From contig OMYR01000020.1 of assembly GCA_900315335.1 (NCBI GenBank), positions 1 through 64,000 on the forward strand: DNA of 64,000 nt. The letters are read 5' to 3'. Below are positions 9,047 through 18,300 of the stretch, in pieces. The stretch's first letter is position 1; every line of letters starts with the position of its first letter. The translations under genes and the position numbers were made by a program. The stretch is from an uncultured Bacteroidales bacterium (GTDB taxonomy: Bacteria; Bacteroidota; Bacteroidia; Bacteroidales; P3). The notes beneath the pieces are model-generated. The model was given only the letters and a program-made list of their open reading frames with translations. It was not told where the DNA came from and made no database searches.

Positions 9047-9079
9047 CAAAAGTAAAGAATTTTTTTTGAATACACCAAT
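9047..9079 (-). promoter_or_regulatory. Promoter of the small exported gene (ATTG, 21 bp, TACTTTTG)
   Basis: On the minus strand ATTG (9076-9079) and TACTTTTG (9047-9054) are separated by 21 bases, matching the Bacteroidota promoter with one mismatch in the -33 box. Confidence 0.65.
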
Positions 9080-9253
9080 TGTGATGTTATTTTTAGTAAA
9101 TATTAGCGTTGTTTTTTGAAATTTTTAATTCAAATCAGTATTTTGTAATTGAAAATGGATATAAAAATTAAAAATTTTTCACGGAATAACTTACTTTTTT
9201 GCATTTGTTTTGTTATTAAAATGAGAAAATTTCATTTGTTTAAGAAAAATTTG

Positions 9254-9261
9254 TAAATTTG
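9254..9261 (+). promoter_or_regulatory. Probable -7 element of the giant protein gene (TAAATTTG)
   Basis: Matches TAnnTTTG and lies 68 bases upstream of the start codon. A TTTG at 9235 is only 15 bases away, closer than usual. Confidence 0.45.
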
Positions 9262-9329
9262 CAAATTGAAAATTGGAGAAGTGTGATTTTCAGTTTCGTA
9301 AGATTAGATAATAATAAAAAACACATACA

Positions 9330-12300
9330 ATGAAAAAAGTAACAGTATTCGCGCTTATGGTTACTCTGTTGGCTATGTTTTCGTTGAAAGCACAGATAAC
9401 CGTAAATTCATCTTGGGACTTTGAGAATGATATGCCAACCGGCTGGACAAGTTCTTCTGCGACAAATGTAACTGTTGAACAGAATGAGAATTTGGCTATC
9501 AACGGTGAGAAGTTCGCAAGGGTCAAAAAAGGTTCGGGTGATCAATACATTCAAACATCTCTCATAACTGTGCCGGCAGGTCAGCAGGTTCGTTTGGAGT
9601 TTAATCATTTGCCGATGACTAATTCCAGTTGTCGTATTCAGTTAGTTCCAATGACGGGAAACCCTATTTCCATTAACGGAGCCAATGTCTATGACAATAA
9701 ATTCCGTCCGGGAATTTCAGGTACGGGTAATAGTTTCAAATATACCACGTACTATTCGGAAGGTATGAATATCAGTTCGGTTTCAAATCTAAAACCATCA
9801 ATGTGGCGACACGAGATATTTTATTTAACGAACAAGATACCGAATGGAGAAACGCAATTTTATATCAAGTTTCTTATGCCTGCTTCGGCTGGCGACAATG
9901 GATATGGTTGGTTGATAGATGACGTGAAAATATATACAACAAACGCTTCTTCGGCAACCGTTCCGAGATTTAATAATGTAATATCGTGTCCGGATTTGTC
10001 GAATTATCCTTATTGTAGCGATGCAGAGATAGAGTTTCAGTTGTCTTCACAGACTTCAACTCTTACATCTTTTGCAGATTCATTGTGTATAGAATATTAT
10101 ACTCCGGGTAACACGGATATAACAAGAGTTCCATTGACTTTAAGTGATAATGGCAATTATGTTGCAACTATACCTTATACGGGTATTGATTCAACTGTAT
10201 TTTGGAGAGCGATAGTTAGTGATGTTTTAGGTAATCAGACTTTTTTCCCATACGTAGGTACATTCCAAGAATTTAAGTATGTCAGACCATATACAGGTAA
10301 CGCTCCAATAAAAACAAGTGGTACTTCATCGGCAGCATTGGTGTTTTCTACTAAATTTCCAAAAGTTTCGCACCAAATAAGATATTCCGCTCAGGAGTTA
10401 AAGGCTGCTGGTTATTCGGCAGGTATGATAGGAGGATTTTTTATCAACATAAAATCCCGACCTACTGGTACAGTCGTTTTGGATAATTTTAAGGTATATA
10501 TGGGTTCTATTGATCCAATGGATATGCTTGACGAGTCTTCTCAATACGAGAAAGTTTCTATGTATAAGAGTGCGGCATCATATACATTACCTGATCAAGG
10601 TTGGCAATATTTGGAGTTTGATGACGGTAATACATTTACGTGGGACGGTGTAACGGATATTGTTTTGAAAGTATGTTATGATGGAACGGCAACGTATGGA
10701 GAAACAAAAGTTGAGTCTTATTCTTCTGGCAACGATAATCAATACAAGACACATATATTTGAACAAGGAACGACAGTAACAACTATGGCTTGTACGGGTA
10801 TGTTCAATACAAGTGGTGGTTTGGTTGCTTCAAAACCAAATCTTAGATTTAATTTCATGAATAAATGTTATTTCCGTTTTGATCCAGGTATAAGACAAGA
10901 CTCACTTTTGTCTGTTGCTGCGGCAGAAGATTGCAATGATGCATTAAGCCATATGTACACCATTGAAGCAAATACCAATACAACATTAAAGGTTATGCTT
11001 AGAAATGATGGCTTGGATACACTTAGAATAGTTAGGGTAAAATGGATGTTAGATAATGATATATTGACAATAGATTCTTCTACATGGACAGGAATTATGA
11101 AGCCATTGGATCCTATAACGAAAATACCGCAAGATACGGCAATGCAGTATATTGCTACAACGACATTCCAAGCACCAAGAGGAGTCCATAATTTGAAAAT
11201 CTGGGTAGAACTTCCACCAGACCAAGACACAATTAATTACAATTATGATAATGATACAATAGAAGTTAAGTTGTTTGTTATAGACGGATCTATGAGTGGA
11301 ACGTATGCAATAGGAGGGGCTGTTGAAGGTGTTGATGGTTTGGATCAATTCGAAACCTTTGATGATGCTTTTATAATGATGATAAACTCAACAATAGGAG
11401 GACCGTGTGTATTCAAAATAGCAACGAATAACAAAGATAGTATTTATTATCAAGCAATAGATTTTCCAAAATGTATTCAAGGCATATCAGAAGAAAATAC
11501 TTTAACGTTCATAAACGATAGTCCGACTTATAAGGTTGTGTTCTCTCCGATTATAAAATATTCGGAGGATAAAAAAGCATTGAATTTACAAACTAATTAT
11601 ATTTTCAATTTGCATAATAACAAGTATATGAAGTTTGAAAATATTGCATTTTCTTTGCCTGATACAGCGAAAACAGTTATAAGTAATGCCTCATCATTTA
11701 ATATGATTACGTTAAATGATACTTCTGAATATATAAAATTTAGCAGATGTAAATTTTTATCTTATGGTAAGACTACCAAAAATTATGATAGAATTTCTTC
11801 GGCTATTAATATTTACAATTCAAAACATATAGAAATTGATAATTGTTTATTTGATACTCCTGCCAAGACAATTATTTCAATTCAGGGTGCAAATCCTTAT
11901 GATAAGATTTATGATATTAATATCGCAAATTGTATATTTAATATTGTAACAGATGGAATAGGTTTAATGACCGAGAATGCTATTAATGTTTCTTATGCAT
12001 GGGATTTGGATATTATTGGCAATAAATTTATTACTCCGAATGAGGAAATGTCTAATTACTCAAATTTGACGAGTGTTTATTATGCGTTGTCATTAAATGA
12101 TATTGCTACTATGAATTTGGTAAAGAATATATTTAACCTTTATTCGTTAAGTGGTATGTCCTTGAATTCTGTTGATAATTCCATATTTGCGAATAATATG
12201 TTGTCGTTGGACAATTTGAATACTAACGCAATTGCTTATAATCAATATGGTATTTATTTACAATCTGGTAGCAATAATAAGATTGTGTATAACAATGTTT

Positions 12301-15300
12301 ATTCAAGGTCTTTGAACCAATCAACAAAAAGAACACACGGATTTGCTTTGGGTACTCCAACATTGATAAGTGAAAGTAATATTGTTAAGAATAACATAAT
12401 AGTTAGTGAAGGTTATGGTTATGCAATATCGTATAGGCCAAGCACAGTTATTGAGACTAATAAATATGATTTTGATTTTTCCAATAACTTCTATTACAAG
12501 AAAAATACAGGTTCTAATCAAAATCTGCCATTGTTCTCATATAATGGCTCTAATACGACTGATACCTCAGATTGGAAAACTCAGACAAAAGACACTATAT
12601 CATCATTCAATGAAGATCCTTTATTTGATAGTTGGGGTGATGAATTATTTACAACTTGCATCAATTTGTGTGCAAAAGGTACAACGATAGAAGGAGTAAC
12701 TCATGACTATTACAATAAAGAAAGACCTTCTGAACCAGAGAAGAAACCTTGTATAGGAGCAAGAGAATTTGACCCACCATTGAATAATATATATGTATTT
12801 GAGACCGGTCTAAAAGATTTTTCTCCTGTAAGCGATAGAACTTATACCGATTGTGAATTTGCAGACGAAACTATTTATGTAAAATTCAAAAATCTTTCTA
12901 CTAATACAATACCTGAAAATACATTGCATTTGAATTATGCTATCAATGGAGATAGTCTCGTAGCTCCTGTAATATTTGCAGACTCAATAGAGCCTAATGT
13001 TGAAAAATATTTTGAATTTCCGGCTACACATAACTTTACTGCACTTAATGGTAATCAAACGTTTGAATTGGTAGCATATTCTGTTTTGGATATAGATTCG
13101 GTTAAAACAAATGATACGACCTCTGCGAAAATTATTTCTTATTATCGTTTGCCTGCTTTCCCAGACCAAAATATTAGTGTTAAATACGGAGAGACTGCAA
13201 CGATAGATGTTACCGAACTTTGTCCTAATGACTCAGTTTATTGGTTTTATACACCTGATGATACAGTAGCCTTTTACAAGGGTCATTCGTTTGAAACAGG
13301 CAATTTGTATTCAGATTCGATTATTTACTTTGCTCGTAGAGAGGAAACGCCACTTGTTAGAATAAGTGAAATACAATTTTATAAAGATCCTGCAAAACAA
13401 GGTAGCACGCAACAATTACCAAATTATATTTCAACAAACAATGCTTACGAAATTTCCAATTGTGGTAGCGAAGATATAGACCTTAGTGGCTTTAAGTTCT
13501 TATCATATACCGGTGCAAGCATAACCAAAGTGAATGGCACTTATACATTCCCGACAAATTATATCTTAAAAGGACATTCGTCTGTTGTTATGGTTGCAGT
13601 TAATAGTTTGACTGTGCCGAACGATGTGGCAATTGCTGTTGATGCGAATAAGTTCAAATTTTCAAACGCATCGGCAAAGGGAGGTTTGGCAATACAAAAT
13701 GCAGCTGGTACATACATTGATGCAGTAACATTCAACGGCGCAAAATTCGCTGCTGCAATGAACGTTCCTACATCTGTATGGGACGACACAGAAGGTACGG
13801 TTACGCCTTTGACAACTTCGGCTGGTGTGATAAGAAATGATGTTAAAGGAACAACTTTTGAAAGTTGGACAGTTGCCGATGAATTTTCACCTATGACAAT
13901 TGGGACGTATGACGATAATCTTTCCGATCCGACGGAGAATTTATGTTTGGGACATTTGACTACATATAAAATTACTATAACAGATATTCCTAATTTTGAT
14001 CCGGGTATATCCGAAATACGTATTAACGATATTTCTTCCGAAAATAACGACCAAGACAATCCATATAAATCTTGCGGTTTGGGAGAAAGTACAATATCTG
14101 TAACTATAAGCAACACAGGTTTGCAAAATTTGAATGCCATACCATTAGTTTGTGAGGTTTATGAAAACGGAACTTTGATAAATACCTTTAATGCAAATTA
14201 CAACGGAAATATAGAACAGTTCGGATCAACACAATATACCTTTACAGAAACTATTGATTTGACAGCAACGGAAACTACAAAAGATTATATATTCAAAATC
14301 TATACTGCACATGATCAAGATATAATACATAACAATGATACTATGTATATGTATATCACTTCTCTTCAAACCCCACCTGCACCTACGACAACACCTGTAA
14401 CTATTGATTATGCAACAAGTGCTATATTGACAGTAGATAGTGAATATCAAATACTTTGGTTTGAAGATGAGACTACTTCAAATGTACTTGCAGAAGGCGA
14501 TACATATGAAACACCTATCTTGTATGCAGCAGATACTTTCTATACGGAAGCATTTATAATGACACCGAAAACAACTCCTATTGGAGCAGACTCTGCGGCT
14601 GTTACATCATCTGCACCTGCACCCTCAATATTTAATGCCAAAACTAAGAATATTAAAGAGCAATATCTATTGAAGGCTGACACCTTGATATCATACGGTT
14701 ATGGAGAAGGATTGATAAATGCTATATCAAGTAAGATAACAACGATAACTACATCAAAAGCATCTATTGATTATAGTTCATATATAATAAGAATGGGTAC
14801 AACAGACCAACAAGAATTAAATACTTGGGAAAATGGTTTGACAACAGTATATGACGGAACATTATCAATATCCAAAACTGCTGATGCAAATAAATGGAAA
14901 ACAATTTCATTTGATGAACCATATTATTGGGACGGTGTAAGCGATTTGGTTGTGGAGGTTTGTTACAGTTTAACTAATACGGCAACGGTTACAACTTTGA
15001 CAACTACAACCGGCTACAATGGAACGATAGGTATAAAAGATGCTTCAAAGAGTGTCTGTGAATCAACGAATGCACCTACATCTTACACGAAGATGCCATA
15101 TTTAAGTCTCGATATGACATTGTATGGTTGCCATTCACAAAGAGTACCTGTGATTGTAAATGTTCAAAATGCACCTACTTGTGATGCCGGTGCTACTGCT
15201 ATCGTTTCTCCTGTTGATGAATCAATAACATCTGGCGAGACCTTGCCTGTTCAGGTGGAAATTAAAAATTATGGTTCAGACCCATTGACCTCTGTTATCA

Positions 15301-18300
15301 TTGAATGGAATGTTAATGGAGTCGCACAAACACCATATACATTCACTCCAACAACGCCTATCGTACAAAACGCAACTGCGGTGGCATCTGTTGGCAGTTA
15401 TACATTTACCTCAGGTGTGGTTATAATTGAAGCAAATGTTAAACTTGAATGTGATAACACCCTTGGTAATGACACTGTTAGCAGACAATTTGCTGCTTGT
15501 TTGGGTAAAGATGCACAGACAACAACTCTTACCATTAATCCTGATGATGGTGATTATGCTACAATCAACGAAGCAATTGAAGATTTGAAGGTTTCCGGTA
15601 TTTGTGGACCGATTGTATTTGAATTGACAAGTGATATTTATGATGAGAAAATTCAAATTCCTGCAATCAAAGGCGTAACAGAAACAAATACTATAACTTT
15701 CAAAGGTGAGAATGCGGTAATAACATATACCGGTTCTGAGGAAAAAGATTATTTGCTTTCGTTGGACTCTGCGGCAAATATTTCTTTTGAGGGTATCGTT
15801 TTTGAAGCAGGTGCAACGCATGATGTTGTTGTTGATTTGAAAAATACAGATGATGTTAGTTTTTATAAGACTACATTCAATGCTCCTGTTTTAACAAATC
15901 CGACGATGATTTTGGTTAATATGAGCGCAATGAATAATAATATTTCATTTGTTGCAGATACGTTCAATAATGGTAATACTTCTATCTATCTTGCTTCTCA
16001 AAAAGATAACTTAAAAGCTCAGAATATTCAAATAGATTCTTGTGTCTTTACGGATTTTAGAGCAAGTGCGGCAGTAGTTAATGATATTGAGAATATGATG
16101 TTTAGATTTAATAAACTGATGTCTCACGCTAATGATTTTATTGCTGATGCTACGCAGTTTTATAATATAAGTGGTGTAAGCGAAATCGGAGCGAACGAAA
16201 TTGTTCTTTCCAACTCAACTTCTAAGATAAGAAATGCTATTGTTGTTAGGAATGCCTCTTTTGAGGATATAAATCCTTTGAGTATCGTTAATAACTCAAT
16301 ATCTTTGACAGGAACAACGAAGGCAAGCAAGACTTATGGTATTGACGTAGATTCTTCAAACTTTGTAAATATCTATTACAATACTATTTTGATTAATATT
16401 GCTTCTTCCAACACAAGTTCAAGAAACTTATTTGTAGGTAAAGCTAATACCAATGTTGTTGTAAGAAATAACAATTTGGATAACCAGTGCGGAGGATATG
16501 CTTATTATGTTGAGGGCGATGGTAGTCAAGTATTGCTATCTGATAACAATAATTACACAACAAAAGCAAATAAATTCACATATTGGGGTAATAAAGATTG
16601 TGCGACAATCACTGCGTTACATACGGCTAATACATTTGAAGCAAATTCTGTTTCAGTTGAAAACAAGTTCCGTGCAGATACTTGCTTAGAGTTCTTGTAT
16701 CCTACGGATATAGTTTATAAGGCAGAACCATTAGATGCATATACAACTGATATTTATGGAAATGTTCGTCATGATGTTCCAAAACCTACGATAGGTGCAT
16801 ACGAATATCAATTTACACCAATAGATGCAGGTGTTGTTCGTATTATTTCACCTGTAAGTAATACTTCATATATTGAAGGAGACGATATTGTTGTTAATGT
16901 AGTAACTAAAAATTTCGGTAGCCAAACAATATCTTCTTTGAAAATGACTGCTGAATTGAAAGGACATAAAGAAGATGCGACACCATTCCAAACTATAACC
17001 GAAACATATACTGGTAGTATTGAATCATTAGATACTTTGGTATATAACTTTACTGATAAATTAGTAGCGGTGTTGAACACACCTTCTTCTGATTCGTTGT
17101 TTGTTCAGATTTACACGGAATTAGTAGGGGATACTAACACATATAATGATACAATGTCATTGAAGATAAAAGTTATTCCAGGTAAGGATTTAGCTGTAAC
17201 TTCAACCAAGAAACAAGATGCTAACAACAAATGTGGAGTAAATATGCGTCAGCAAAAGATAGAAGCTGTAATCAAGAATGTAGGTAACAAAGCTGTTGTA
17301 GCAGGAGATGTTATCAACATAACATACGAGATTAGAGGTTTAAGTGGTGGCTTGAAGGAAACTGCAACGGAACAAATTACTTTTCCTTACACATACACCA
17401 ATAGTTCGGGTAATTCTGTAACATTACAATCTCTGCAACCAAATGCAACTATTCAGTATTATACATTCGTTACGACAGCTAATTTGGAATCAACAAATGG
17501 AAGAGATACAAGTTGGACTATTAGGACTTTTGCGAAACTTAGCGACGATAATAACCCGTTGAATGATACTTCTGCTTCTGTTACATTCCAATCATTTGTA
17601 TCTCCTGTTCCAACCATAGCACATGATACATCGGTTTATTACGCTACGTATGCAAGTGTAAGATCTACACATGTTGATTCTTTATCAATACGTTGGTCCC
17701 ATGATTCTACAGATGCAACTCCATTTTACAAACCAACTGCTTATGCTGCTTCAACTACGTTAAAGATAGTCAAACCAATATATGCAGACACTTCGTTTTA
17801 TACCAACGTACTTTCTAAGAATGCAGGTGCTTGTCCAAGTTATTTTACAAAGGTTACTGTTCATGTTAAAGAAAGATGCCAATCTGATATAGCGGCGTTG
17901 GCAATTGTGGAACCTCCTGCACAACCTAAGAAGGCTTATACGTTTATGAGTGAAGATACTGTTAAGGTTAAACTTACCAACTATGGAACTCAAACTCAAA
18001 CTGGATTCAATATATCTTGCTCTATAAAACCTACTACACCTGCAAATGCGCAACCTGTCATTTATACAGAACAATGTGATGCAAACATAATGATGGACGA
18101 TACAGTTATCTATGCGTTTAAGAAAATGTTTGATTTCACAGAAAAGAAAACAACGTATGAGATAAAAGTTTGGATAGAAAACGCTGCTGATTGTGTTAAT
18201 ACTAATGATACGACACCTGCAATTAAGGTTATACCATTGAACGCTATGACAAATGATTCCAAGACTGTTGGGGATTCAAAGAGTTTGGATATAACGAGAG

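Larger units (their letters stand above)
9020..9329. other. Divergent intergenic region
   Basis: 310 bases of very AT-rich sequence separating two divergent genes. It contains the promoter of the small exported gene near its left end and a probable -7 element of the giant protein gene near its right end. No ORF, hairpin or clear 21-bp repeat is visible. Confidence 0.6.
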